Source: Bacillota bacterium (lineage in GTDB: Bacteria; Bacillota; Clostridia; Christensenellales; Aristaeellaceae). From it: a DNA stretch of 12,358 nucleotides. The position numbers were made by a program, and so were the translations under genes. The notes under the pieces were generated by a model. It made no database searches and was not told the origin of the DNA. It saw only the letters and a list, made by a program, of their open reading frames with translations. Location of the stretch: the NCBI GenBank assembly GCA_023458835.1, contig JAEWWY010000389.1, positions 1-12,358 of the forward strand, read 5' to 3'. Positions 1 to 6,810 of the stretch are shown piece by piece (the stretch's first letter is position 1; each line of letters begins with the position of its first letter).

Positions 1-23
1 TTTTGTTCCGGCATGGGCTGCAT
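1..23 (-). CDS. 5' end of an unidentified gene running off the window
   Basis: Reading the minus strand, an ATG at 23-21 follows an AAGGAG ribosome site (36-31) with a 7-nt spacer, and an open frame beginning MQPMPEQ continues to the window edge. Only about seven codons are visible, so no function can be given. The good ribosome site and the shared direction with the genes to its right make a real start plausible. The REPIN-like repeat at 56-182 lies immediately upstream, so the repeat may contribute to or interrupt this gene's promoter region. Confidence 0.45.
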
Positions 24-55
24 GGTTTCACTCCTTGTGGGGTGATGGTGTGGGC

Positions 56-182
56 CGGGCGGGCGATTATCAATCGCCCCTACGTCTGCAAAGAATATAT
101 CGGCTTTTGCTCCGGTTCTTGTATGCCTCAATAGACACAACAACTATCAATATACGGCGTAGGGGCGATTACCAATCGCCCG
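56..182. repeat. REPIN-like repeat A: two inverted REP-like hairpins
   Basis: Two short palindromes bound this block. The first (61-79) is GGGCGATT-ATC-AATCGCCC, followed by CTACG. The second (163-181) is GGGCGATT-ACC-AATCGCCC, preceded by CGTAG, so it is inverted relative to the first. Each has a perfect 8-bp stem with a 3-nt loop. The whole unit from first to last stem base is 121 bp and resembles repeat B (831-958) in ends, length and parts of the interior, such as a shared GCTTTT tract. Two inverted REPs around a short spacer is the arrangement described for REPINs, the non-autonomous elements mobilised by RAYT transposases. It lies just downstream of the RAYT gene. Confidence 0.75.
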
Positions 183-255
183 TCTGCAACGGAATAGAGT
201 TGCAGGGCAGAGAATGCCCCAAGGCCCGCAAAATCATCCCGATCTTCGAAACAAT

Positions 256-756
256 TCACAAGAGAAAATCCGCCCCCTCCGCATAATAGCAATCCTCTCC
301 CCAACAGATAGGATTGGCATGGATATAGTCCCAAACGGCCATGTACTCATCCTCATCCCGGATGATGCGGTCATGGAAAGACTTTTGCCAAACCGCATAG
401 CCTGTTTTCTTGGTCACAGCAGCCTTCAACTGCTGAATGATTCGAGAAATATCCGCTGCCGGCATTAAGCCGTTTCCGGCCAACAAGCGTATCATATGCA
501 GATGGTTTGGCATGACAACGTACTTTTCCACGGTTGCGCCGGAATAATGAAGGGGAATCCCACGGATTGCCGCATCGGCCGCCAGCCCGGCACGGGAAAG
601 ATGCCAGGTGCCATCCGGGACTTCAAGGGCGTGAGGCTGAGCGCTCCAAAAGATACATTGCTTGTCCTTTGTGCAAACGGTGAGAAAATATGCTCCGTTT
701 TGACTATAGTCATAAGATTGAAGCCTGTTTCGCTTGCGCTTTTCCAAGAGCAGCAC
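256..756 (-). CDS. REP-associated tyrosine transposase (RAYT, Y1/HUH family)
   Basis: A 166-aa single-strand transposase of the IS200-like Y1 superfamily. The N-terminus (KRKRNRLQSYDYSQNGAYF) is typical of RAYT proteins. The HUH metal-binding motif is PNHLH, His85 and His87. The proposed nucleophile is Tyr144 in WDYIHANP, which corresponds by motif to the tyrosine of the DYIxxNP motif in E. coli YafM/RayT. These enzymes cut and move REP/REPIN hairpins and are usually single-copy domesticated genes. I chose the GTG start at 756 because AGGAGG at 767-762 sits 5 nt upstream. An in-frame ATG at 798 has no ribosome site and would add 14 residues unlike the family. The frame is intact, with all catalytic residues, so it may be active. 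Two REPIN-like repeats flank it (56-182 and 831-958). Confidence 0.88.
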   Translation of the reverse strand: MLLLEKRKRNRLQSYDYSQNGAYFLTVCTKDKQCIFWSAQPHALEVPDGTWHLSRAGLAADAAIRGIPLHYSGATVEKYVVMPNHLHMIRLLAGNGLMPAADISRIIQQLKAAVTKKTGYAVWQKSFHDRIIRDEDEYMAVWDYIHANPICWGEDCYYAEGADFLL

Positions 757-761
757 TCTCA

Positions 762-767
762 CCTCCT
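762..767 (-). promoter_or_regulatory. Ribosome binding site fixing the RAYT start
   Basis: AGGAGG on the minus strand, 5 nt before the GTG at 756-754. The upstream ATG at 798 is preceded by an A/T-rich stretch with no purine-rich site, so this site decides the start codon. Confidence 0.7.
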
Positions 768-830
768 GACGTAGACAGAAGGGTTCTGGAGAAAGCATTT
801 TTGTAAAACATACAAACGCTTGGCGGAGCA

Positions 831-958
831 GGCGGGCGATTGATAATCGCCCCTACGACGCAGAGGGCATATTCGCTTTTCCTCGGGCGCTCATATGCTC
901 CGGCAGAGAAATCAACAAACACCTGCCGCCATAGGGGCGATGATCCATCGCCCGCCCG
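831..958. repeat. REPIN-like repeat B: two inverted REP-like hairpins
   Basis: This is the second copy of the element. Hairpin one (834-852) is GGGCGATT-GAT-AATCGCCC followed by CTACG. Hairpin two (935-953) is GGGCGATG-ATC-CATCGCCC preceded by ATAGG and inverted relative to the first. Stem-to-stem length is 120 bp, one base shorter than repeat A. In hairpin two, both arms changed at the last stem position (T to G on the left, A to C on the right), which keeps the pairing. This suggests selection on the structure. The repeat lies upstream of the RAYT gene and just downstream of the 939-aa repeat-protein gene, where its GC-rich hairpins could also slow or end transcription. Confidence 0.75.
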
Positions 959-1010
959 AACCGGAAAAGGATTGCCGGGCAGGGAAGCCCTCCAGCCGCT
1001 GCTGACCGCC

Positions 1011-3830
1011 TTATTCCTCCCTCGTCAGCTTGATGATCGTATTCTTCCCACCCCTGATATCCCGCAGCGTCAAGTCATTTTCATACACGGCCGTTACCTT
1101 GTGGGTAAGCGTCAGCCTTTCCTTTGTTACGCCGGTAAGCATGGAGTAGGTGCCGCTCACATTGAAGAAAAGCTCCTCCCCGTCGATGGTGCAGGTGCCG
1201 TCCTCCCGGAACTCCATGGCCACGCCTGTCTTTGACTTCCATTTGCCCAGCACCATATAGCAGTTGCGCGCAAGCCGCTTCTTGGCCACATCCTTATAGT
1301 CCAGCACGTTTTTATAGTAAGGCAGCGCTTCGTACGGCTTGCCCTCGGCATACAGATCGTTGGCATAGTTATAGTTGGCCAGCTTGTACATGTCGTCCAG
1401 ATCCCTGTATTTTTTCGGCAGGTCATTCAATTCCACCTGGGAAAGGATGTCCACCACCGCCTTATAGTTGGTGGCGCCCATGGCCGCTTCCGCGTCCGTT
1501 TTCACCTGGGCATAGTAGCTGTCAAAGCAGGCCTCGCTTTGCGCGGCGGCATCCTGATACCCGCTGACCTGCGCAAACAACCGGCCCGCCTTTGCCATCT
1601 CCCCCGCGTCCCGGGCCCGGACGGCCAGTTCATAATTGCTTTGCAGAAACAGCGTCTGGGCATCCTGGTAATTGCCCAGCTCCTGGAAAGCCGCCGACGC
1701 CTTGTCCAGTTCCCCGGCATCCAGCCAAATCTTTGCCTGGGCATAGTTGCAATCCTTGAGCTGATCCTGGGCATCCCTGAATTTGCCCAGGGATGAAAGC
1801 AGCGTCACCGCCTCCTGGAGCTCGCCCCTTTCCTTATGCCCAAGGGCCAATTGATACTTGGCCTCCTTGATTTTTTCATCAGAATCGCTGTAGCCGTTCA
1901 ATGCGGCATATTTGTCGATGGCAGCGATGTAGTCGCCTGCGGCCAGGACCTGGCCGGCCAGGTTGTACAGCGCATCCTGTATGCGGGAGGCACTGTCGGA
2001 ATAGGCGCCCAGCCCCTGATACAGCGCGATGGCGCTGTCATATTCCCCGGCCGCCATATGGGCGGAAGCCTGCTTGTACTGCACCTCCAGCACCCTTGTG
2101 GCAACATCCTTGTAGTCCGGAATTTTGGCAAACTCCGCCAGCGCTTCCTCGAATTTGCCCTGCTTCACAAGCTCCTGCGCGGGGAGGTAGATGGTCTCAT
2201 TCGCCTTATCCTTGGCATCCAGATAATTGGGGATCTGCATAAACAGTTCCCGGGCATTGGTGTATTCCTTGTTCCCAAGCGCCTTATCCGCCACGCGGTA
2301 GATGCATTCCCATGCCAATTCCCTGGAATCCAGATGGCCCTGTATCTTCAAAAACATCTCTGCCGCGCGGCCAAAGTTGCCGGCCTCCATCTCCTTCTTG
2401 GCCGGCTCATAAATGCATTCCGCCGCTTTCACCTGGGCATCGCGGTAATTATTTCCCGCCTTCAGGTATGCTTCCCCGGCCGCCTCATAATCTCCGGCGG
2501 CCTGCAATTTTTCACCCTTGGCATAATAAGCTTCCTGCAGCTTTTGATCCACATCGGAATAGCCCGTGATCTGGCCAAGCAGCGTAATCGCCTGATCATA
2601 ATCCTTGCTGTCAAACGCGGCGACGCCCGGCCTGTATATGCACTCCGTAGCCATCTTCTCCGCCCCGGCGTAGCCTGTAAGGCTCAGGAAGATCTCCCTG
2701 GCCTGACCGTATTCCCCCTCGCTTAAAAGCTTCGTAGCCTTTTCAAAAAGCGCATCCTGCCGGCGGACCCGGGCATTGGAGTAGTCGGGAATCTCCTCAA
2801 ACAGCGCCGCGGCTTTTTCATATTCCTTGGCGTGCAGCATCTTTTCCGCGCGCTGATAGCGGGCTTCCATGGCGCGGACGGCAGAGTCCTCGTAGTCACC
2901 CAGCTTGTCAAACATATCCTGCGCGCTTTGAAGGGAGGCCTCCGTGTTCGCGTTAAGGTCACTTAGCGCCTGGAGGTAATCGCTTTTGATCATCAGCGCG
3001 TCTGCATCAAGGTACCCCTGCATCTGGGCAAAGGCGGCCTTTGCCTCGCCGTACAGCCCCTTGCCAAATTGCTGGCTTGCCCGGACATAGCGGTAATAGG
3101 GAATGCCATGGAAATAGATGCCGTACCCCGCGCCCAGCATAAACACCGTGATCAAAAAGGCCAGCAGCACCCTGCGGTGGCGGCGCTTTTTCCGCTTTAA
3201 GCGGGCTTCGCGCTCCAATTGCTGCTGGGAGGCCTGCATTCTGGCCCTGTGGGCAATTTGATCCAGCTCCTTTTCCCGGGTATCCACCATCTCCTCAATG
3301 GCTGCCTGGTTGAACTGCTCAAATACGGCCAGCTTTTCCCGCTGGCAGCGGCGGCAGAAAGATTCGCTGGCGGCATTGGCACGGCCGCATACGCACAGCC
3401 ATACCGCCCCCTGATCCTGGGGATAGCCCACCGCGTCGGCGCCGGCCACAAAGCGCAGCATCTCCAGCTTTCTGTTGTTGGGCAGCGTATTGGGCACGTA
3501 TTCCGACAGGTGGGCATTCCCCCGCCGCCAGATGATGCCGTCGCCGAACCAGACCTTTTCGATCACCAGCTCCATGCCCGCCGCCTGGGCCCCGCCTTCC
3601 ATCTGAATAAGCACCTCAAAGGTGGACGTCGGCTTGCCCTGCACGTCCTGCAGCCGCTCCACCTGGCGGCTTAATGCCTCGCCCGTTGCGTCATACCCGG
3701 CCAGTGTCACCTGTATGCTTATGACGTCTTTATCCGATAAGTTGTACATAAGCAGCCGGCAGGCTTCATCCGTCTCTGTAGGCAGCTCATACCGCCACAG
3801 TTCCACCGGGCAGGTCAGGTCAATCTTCAT
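1011..3830 (-). CDS. Membrane protein with zinc ribbon, one TM helix and ~16 TPR-like repeats
   Basis: A 939-aa protein of unknown function. Residues 1-140 form an N-terminal domain I do not recognise. A CxC-x10-CxxC zinc ribbon follows, with Cys146, 148, 159 and 162. A charged, probably helical stretch (about 170-219) ends in a very basic cluster (KRKKRRHRR) before one TM helix (about 220-240), so the N-terminus should be cytoplasmic and the rest extracytoplasmic. From about 245 to 855 there are roughly 16 repeats of ~37 aa with the pattern Y..A...l..g.Y..A...F..l..Y.DA......c, a TPR/Sel1-like helical-hairpin pattern. The last 84 residues (from NCYMVLGKWKSK) look like a small beta-rich lipocalin-like domain. 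I chose the ATG at 3830 because AGGGAG lies 8 nt upstream. An upstream in-frame ATG at 3884 would overlap the previous gene's end and lacks that site. It lies 60 nt after the secreted-protein gene, probably co-transcribed. Confidence 0.85.
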   Translation of the reverse strand: MKIDLTCPVELWRYELPTETDEACRLLMYNLSDKDVISIQVTLAGYDATGEALSRQVERLQDVQGKPTSTFEVLIQMEGGAQAAGMELVIEKVWFGDGIIWRRGNAHLSEYVPNTLPNNRKLEMLRFVAGADAVGYPQDQGAVWLCVCGRANAASESFCRRCQREKLAVFEQFNQAAIEEMVDTREKELDQIAHRARMQASQQQLEREARLKRKKRRHRRVLLAFLITVFMLGAGYGIYFHGIPYYRYVRASQQFGKGLYGEAKAAFAQMQGYLDADALMIKSDYLQALSDLNANTEASLQSAQDMFDKLGDYEDSAVRAMEARYQRAEKMLHAKEYEKAAALFEEIPDYSNARVRRQDALFEKATKLLSEGEYGQAREIFLSLTGYAGAEKMATECIYRPGVAAFDSKDYDQAITLLGQITGYSDVDQKLQEAYYAKGEKLQAAGDYEAAGEAYLKAGNNYRDAQVKAAECIYEPAKKEMEAGNFGRAAEMFLKIQGHLDSRELAWECIYRVADKALGNKEYTNARELFMQIPNYLDAKDKANETIYLPAQELVKQGKFEEALAEFAKIPDYKDVATRVLEVQYKQASAHMAAGEYDSAIALYQGLGAYSDSASRIQDALYNLAGQVLAAGDYIAAIDKYAALNGYSDSDEKIKEAKYQLALGHKERGELQEAVTLLSSLGKFRDAQDQLKDCNYAQAKIWLDAGELDKASAAFQELGNYQDAQTLFLQSNYELAVRARDAGEMAKAGRLFAQVSGYQDAAAQSEACFDSYYAQVKTDAEAAMGATNYKAVVDILSQVELNDLPKKYRDLDDMYKLANYNYANDLYAEGKPYEALPYYKNVLDYKDVAKKRLARNCYMVLGKWKSKTGVAMEFREDGTCTIDGEELFFNVSGTYSMLTGVTKERLTLTHKVTAVYENDLTLRDIRGGKNTIIKLTREE

Positions 3831-3890
3831 CCGGCTATCTCCCTTCCTGTTTCCATATATAAAGCGGGAGCTTGTCCATGGCACGATGCT

Positions 3891-5093
3891 TTACCAGGAA
3901 TACAAAAACAGCTCCGATAGTGTGGTGTCCACAAAAATCATATATAACGTAACCACCTGTATATCCTTATTGCCGTCAACCGCCTGGGCGTAATGCAGTG
4001 TGGCGGTGGCGCTGCCGTATTCCGCCAGGCCGTAGGGCGGCGTCTGGCCGTCGCCATAAAGCACCTCGGTTGACGTGCCGTCAAACTCCCCCGCACTGTG
4101 GCGGAAGCGCATCATCACGCTGGAAAACGATTCGCCCACCTGCACGCCCCGGGGGCCTTCCATGCCCGGCTGGCCTATGGCCAGCGTATCCACATGCTGG
4201 AATATCTTGTTCTGGTTGTAGGTGAAGGTGATCTCGGTCTTGGGCCATTGCAGGATGCGCAGCCATTCCCCATTGTCGTCCTGGAGCCAGGTCTCCGCTT
4301 CATACGCGCCAAGCTCCTCTATGGCCGATTCCGGCGTCAGCCCCAAAAAGTCCAGACCGGAAAATGTGAGATCCTCCCTTTCAAAGGGCTCCAGATCGGT
4401 ACCGACGCTGCTCTGGGGATAGGCGAAATAAGTTTGCTCCTGCTGTATGGCCAAAGCCTCGGCTATCGTTTCATCCACCTGCTCCCGGGAAATGGAGGCT
4501 GCAAGGCCATACGCCCGCACAGTGGTTACATAGCCGTTCCCGATGCTGTACAATAGGCCGCAGTCGGTGTATTGGCCGTTTTCCGGCATACGCTCATGCG
4601 CGGCATACTGCACCGCCTGTATCTGCTGCCCGTCCCGCTGTACCCGGCCCCACAGTGCCTCCTCCGGCAGGCTGTCGGAAAGGTAGAGCACCGCAAAGTC
4701 GGAGTCCCCCATCAGCTCGGGGTTTTCATTGACCCAGGAGGAAAGCAGCGTCTGCTGCGTATCCAAAACGCCTATGCCCCGGGGGCAATCCACGTCGGAG
4801 TCCTCTACCAAAATGGCGTTGATCACGCTTGCATCCGTTAAGTCCGGCGCATCAAGGTAGAAGGTGGCAAAGTCATAAATGACCTCATAGCCATCCTCTG
4901 TTTTTTGTGCCAGCGGGCCCGAAACAAGCGGCTGAGCCGCCCTGGCCCGCATCAGCATCTGCCACGTCCATTCCTTTAATTCGTCCACGGTCAGCCCGCC
5001 TAAATCCTGCTCGGAAGCCATGGCGGCAAACGTCATGGAAAGCAGTACCGCCATTGTCAGGATGAAGGCAAACCCCTTGCTCAAATGTCTCAT
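3891..5093 (-). CDS. Secreted protein of unknown function
   Basis: A 400-aa exported protein. It has a clear signal peptide: a short basic n-region (MRHLSK), a hydrophobic core to about residue 20, and a likely signal peptidase I site AMA|SEQ after residue 26. No lipobox cysteine, sortase motif or second TM helix is seen, so the mature protein is probably released or wall-associated. The mature chain is acidic. Two short segments, LDFLGLTPESAIEELG and GPRGVQVGESFSSVMMRF, resemble the 'G(P/R)GI.vGds...v...f' segments found in some clostridial surface proteins. That is a weak pattern match and no function follows from it. The ATG at 5093 is preferred over upstream in-frame starts because AGGAG sits 5 nt before it and the signal peptide then begins at residue 1. 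It is the first gene of a likely two-gene operon with the TPR-like membrane protein. Confidence 0.8.
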   Translation of the reverse strand: MRHLSKGFAFILTMAVLLSMTFAAMASEQDLGGLTVDELKEWTWQMLMRARAAQPLVSGPLAQKTEDGYEVIYDFATFYLDAPDLTDASVINAILVEDSDVDCPRGIGVLDTQQTLLSSWVNENPELMGDSDFAVLYLSDSLPEEALWGRVQRDGQQIQAVQYAAHERMPENGQYTDCGLLYSIGNGYVTTVRAYGLAASISREQVDETIAEALAIQQEQTYFAYPQSSVGTDLEPFEREDLTFSGLDFLGLTPESAIEELGAYEAETWLQDDNGEWLRILQWPKTEITFTYNQNKIFQHVDTLAIGQPGMEGPRGVQVGESFSSVMMRFRHSAGEFDGTSTEVLYGDGQTPPYGLAEYGSATATLHYAQAVDGNKDIQVVTLYMIFVDTTLSELFLYSW

Positions 5094-5175
5094 AGCCGCT
5101 CCTTTATGCATGCGACCGGGCGGCATAACCCGCCGCCTCATGTCCGTATGGCAATCCCTATACGTAGCCTATTCT

Positions 5176-5204
5176 ATTTTACCCCATGGAAGGCAGTCTG
5201 TATA
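5176..5204 (-). promoter_or_regulatory. Probable sigma-A promoter for the secreted-protein operon
   Basis: On the minus strand, TATACA (5204-5199) and TAAAAT (5181-5176) are separated by 17 nt, matching 4/6 and 5/6 of the consensus boxes. The expected transcript start is near 5169, giving a leader of about 75 nt. The leader contains a 6-bp GC-only hairpin (GGCGGC 5137-5132 with GCCGCC 5124-5119) shortly upstream of the ribosome site. Confidence 0.5.
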
Positions 5205-5309
5205 GATAAAAATGTAAAAACAAAGCGGGCAAGGGCGTATAACCCCCTGCCAATGTTTCCCTGACGATGTCCAAACGGGCATCCGGCTCTCTTTTTCGCC
5301 CAAAATGGA

Positions 5310-5327
5310 GATTTGCGTATGCAAATC
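5310..5327. promoter_or_regulatory. Palindrome upstream of the nagB -35 box (possible operator)
   Basis: GATTTGC-GTAT-GCAAATC is a perfect inverted repeat with 7-bp arms ending 3 nt before the -35 hexamer of the nagB promoter. Its symmetry and position suit a dimeric regulator. I do not recognise it as the site of a named amino-sugar regulator. Confidence 0.45.
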
Positions 5328-5330
5328 GCA

Positions 5331-5359
5331 TTGACACGCACTTTTCGCGCAACTATAAT
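5331..5359 (+). promoter_or_regulatory. Perfect-consensus sigma-A promoter of nagB
   Basis: TTGACA at 5331-5336 and TATAAT at 5354-5359 with a 17-nt spacer: every base matches the sigma-A consensus at ideal spacing. The expected start is near 5366, giving an ~89-nt leader before the nagB ATG. Such a strong promoter would normally need repression, and palindromes lie on both sides of it. Confidence 0.9.
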
Positions 5360-5365
5360 GTAATA

Positions 5366-5382
5366 GGACAAATTGATTGTCC
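5366..5382. promoter_or_regulatory. Inverted repeat at the nagB transcript start (possible operator)
   Basis: GGACAA and TTGTCC arms (6 bp) surround 5 nt and cover the predicted transcript start. A second small palindrome, TTGAT-C-ATCAA, lies at 5398-5408 in the leader. A repressor bound here would block initiation. The regulator's identity is not evident. Confidence 0.35.
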
Positions 5383-5454
5383 ATATCCAAAAACCCATTG
5401 ATCATCAAGGCATCTGTCCATCCAAAAAATAATACATGTATTCGGAGGCACGCT

Positions 5455-6180
5455 ATGCAGATCCATTTGTACGACACCCCCGCCCAGGTGGGCCGGGCCG
5501 CCGCCATCATGATCGCGTCCCAAGTCATCCTTAAGCCCGAAAGCGTGCTGGGGTTCGCCACCGGCTCCTCCCCCATTCCCACCTACCGGGAGCTGATCGC
5601 CTGGCATAAAGAAGGCGTGTTGGATCTTTCACGGGCCGTCACCTTCAACCTGGATGAATACGTGGGCATCCCTACCACGCATCCCGCCAGCTATCATACC
5701 TTTATGGAAGAGCAGCTCTTCTCCCAGGTGAACGTCCGGCGTGAAAACATCCACATCCCCGATGGCAGCGTCCGGAACCTGCAAAGGGAATGCAGCGATT
5801 ACGACACCGCCATCTCCCGTGCCGGTGGCATCGACCTGCAATTGCTGGGCATCGGCCGCAATGGTCATATCGGCTTTAATGAGCCCCATGAACAGTTCGT
5901 ATACGGCTGCCATGTAGTGAACCTGACCGAAAGCACCATTGAGGCCAACCGCCGCTTCTTTGGCCCCGGTGAGGATGTGCCCAGGCAGGCCATCAGCCTT
6001 GGGGTAGGCAGCATCATGAACTCCCGCCGCATCGTGCTGGTTGCCACAGGGGCCGACAAGGCCCAGGCCATCCGCAGCGCCATCCGGGAAGACGTGAATC
6101 CCCAGGTGCAGGCTTCCATCCTGCGCACCCACCGGGATGTTGTCCTCCTCCTGGACCGCGCCGCCGCCGGGCTGCTGTAA
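5455..6180 (+). CDS. nagB: Glucosamine-6-phosphate deaminase
   Basis: A 241-aa cytoplasmic enzyme converting glucosamine 6-phosphate to fructose 6-phosphate and ammonia, the last step of amino-sugar catabolism. It matches short Gram-positive NagB in length. Visible landmarks are the phosphate-binding loop LGFATGSSPIPTY (32-44), NLDEYVG (65-71) with the expected general base Asp67, and the family signature GIGRNGHIGFNEP (132-144) containing the catalytic His138 and Glu143. Asn136 stands where E. coli has Asp141, which is normal in Bacillus-type enzymes. The start at 5455 follows GGAGG (5444-5448) with a 6-nt spacer. An in-frame upstream ATG at 5377 falls just 11 nt after the expected transcript start, has no ribosome site, and would add 26 residues foreign to the family. 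It has its own promoter and terminator, so it is monocistronic. No nagA is in the window. Confidence 0.96.
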   Translation: MQIHLYDTPAQVGRAAAIMIASQVILKPESVLGFATGSSPIPTYRELIAWHKEGVLDLSRAVTFNLDEYVGIPTTHPASYHTFMEEQLFSQVNVRRENIHIPDGSVRNLQRECSDYDTAISRAGGIDLQLLGIGRNGHIGFNEPHEQFVYGCHVVNLTESTIEANRRFFGPGEDVPRQAISLGVGSIMNSRRIVLVATGADKAQAIRSAIREDVNPQVQASILRTHRDVVLLLDRAAAGLL

Positions 6181-6278
6181 CAGGAGGGCCCTGCCCTCCG
6201 GACCGCCCGCCAAAAGGATATATCCCTTTGGAATCCCCTATGCATATTATCCCTTGCCGGTTTCACCCTGCCAGCAAA

Positions 6279-6315
6279 ACCGCCCCTCCTCCAACGTATG
6301 TGGAAGAGGGGCGGT
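6279..6315. terminator. Bidirectional intrinsic terminator between nagB and the HEAT gene
   Basis: The arms ACCGCCCCTCCTCCA (6279-6293) and TGGAAGAGGGGCGGT (6301-6315) pair over 15 positions with one mismatch and a 7-nt loop. On the plus strand the stem is followed by ATTTTGCTT. On the minus strand it is followed by TTTTGCT. It sits between two convergent genes and should end both. Confidence 0.85.
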
Positions 6316-6335
6316 ATTTTGCTTATATCCTATAC

Positions 6336-6668
6336 TCAGTCTTTCCCTTTGATCTTGCCCAGCGCGCCATGTAGCGCCGCAATCACCTGCGTATCCGCCT
6401 CGCTCCTGAGCAGATGCTCAATATGGGCGCGATGCTTGGAATCGGCATAATCCGCCATGGCGTTGGCCACAGCTATGCGGACCTTAGAATCCGGACTGCG
6501 TAAAAGCGTAACCAGCGCATTGAAGCTCGCCTCGCCGCGGACCTTGCCCAGCCCGGCGATGGCGGCCAGGCGCACCTGTTCATCCTTGCTTTCGGCCAGC
6601 TTCGCCAGCTCCGCATCCTTCTTCTTTTCAATCAGCCTTTCAACCTTGGACAAATTGTTCCCAAACAT
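6336..6668 (-). CDS. Small HEAT-repeat protein
   Basis: A 110-aa protein. A charged N-terminal helix (KVERLIEKKKDAELAKL) is followed by about two to three HEAT-like helical pairs: DEQVRLAAIAGLGKV (29-43), DSKVRIAVANAMADYA (60-75) and ADTQVIAALHGALGKI (91-106). The spaced Asp-x-x-Val-Arg-x-x-Ala pattern is diagnostic of HEAT repeats, which act as protein-protein scaffolds. No signal peptide or membrane segment is seen, so it is cytoplasmic. The partner and role are unknown. The start at 6668 follows GGAGG with 8 nt spacing. The frame is open further upstream, but those residues lack a ribosome site and repeat character. It is probably a single-gene unit, ending in the terminator shared with nagB. 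Confidence 0.8.
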   Translation of the reverse strand: MFGNNLSKVERLIEKKKDAELAKLAESKDEQVRLAAIAGLGKVRGEASFNALVTLLRSPDSKVRIAVANAMADYADSKHRAHIEHLLRSEADTQVIAALHGALGKIKGKD

Positions 6669-6694
6669 GATATATACCTCCCATAAATAGATTA

Positions 6695-6723
6695 AGTATT
6701 TTATTTTCTCACAGTTCTGTGAA
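6695..6723 (-). promoter_or_regulatory. Possible promoter of the HEAT-repeat gene
   Basis: On the minus strand, TTCACA (6723-6718) and AATACT (6700-6695) lie 17 nt apart, matching 5/6 and 4/6 of the consensus. The -35 half overlaps a 14-bp palindrome, TCACAG-TT-CTGTGA (6709-6722), which could be an operator. The match is modest, and other -10 choices exist in this A/T-rich stretch. Confidence 0.35.
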
Positions 6724-6764
6724 CAGCGGATGAACACAGGTTTCCCAATAACACGATTTTGTAT

Positions 6765-6796
6765 AAAAAAGCATGCCGGAACGAAAAATGGCCGGC
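6765..6796 (-). terminator. Possible terminator of the purine transporter operon
   Basis: On the minus strand, a GC-only 5-bp stem (GCCGG 6796-6792 with CCGGC 6779-6775, 12-nt loop) is followed after ATG C by six T residues (6770-6765). It lies 15 nt after the last permease stop codon. The stem is short, so termination may be partial. Confidence 0.45.
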
Positions 6797-6810
6797 CGTG
6801 GGAGCTGACT

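Noticed and set aside
56..958. The four repeated hairpins as a CRISPR array
   Set aside because: The repeats alternate in orientation, have unequal spacing and frame a transposase. No cas genes are present. The REPIN explanation fits better.
1836..2726. A 296-codon plus-strand open frame inside the repeat-protein gene
   Set aside because: It is antisense to a well-supported coding region with strict 37-aa periodicity, has no convincing ribosome site, and its translation has no family character. High GC produces such long shadows.
5860..5887. Asn136 in NagB where the E. coli enzyme has Asp141
   Set aside because: Bacillus-type NagB enzymes normally carry Asn here, and the other catalytic residues are intact. 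It is not a sign of inactivation.
6183..6199. A perfect 7-bp GC hairpin just after nagB
   Set aside because: It has no following T-run. The hairpin at 6279-6315 is the better terminator, so this one is probably incidental or a minor 3'-end stabiliser.
5629..6213. A 194-codon minus-strand frame opposite nagB
   Set aside because: It is a shadow of nagB, whose catalytic motifs are complete. No promoter or ribosome site supports it.
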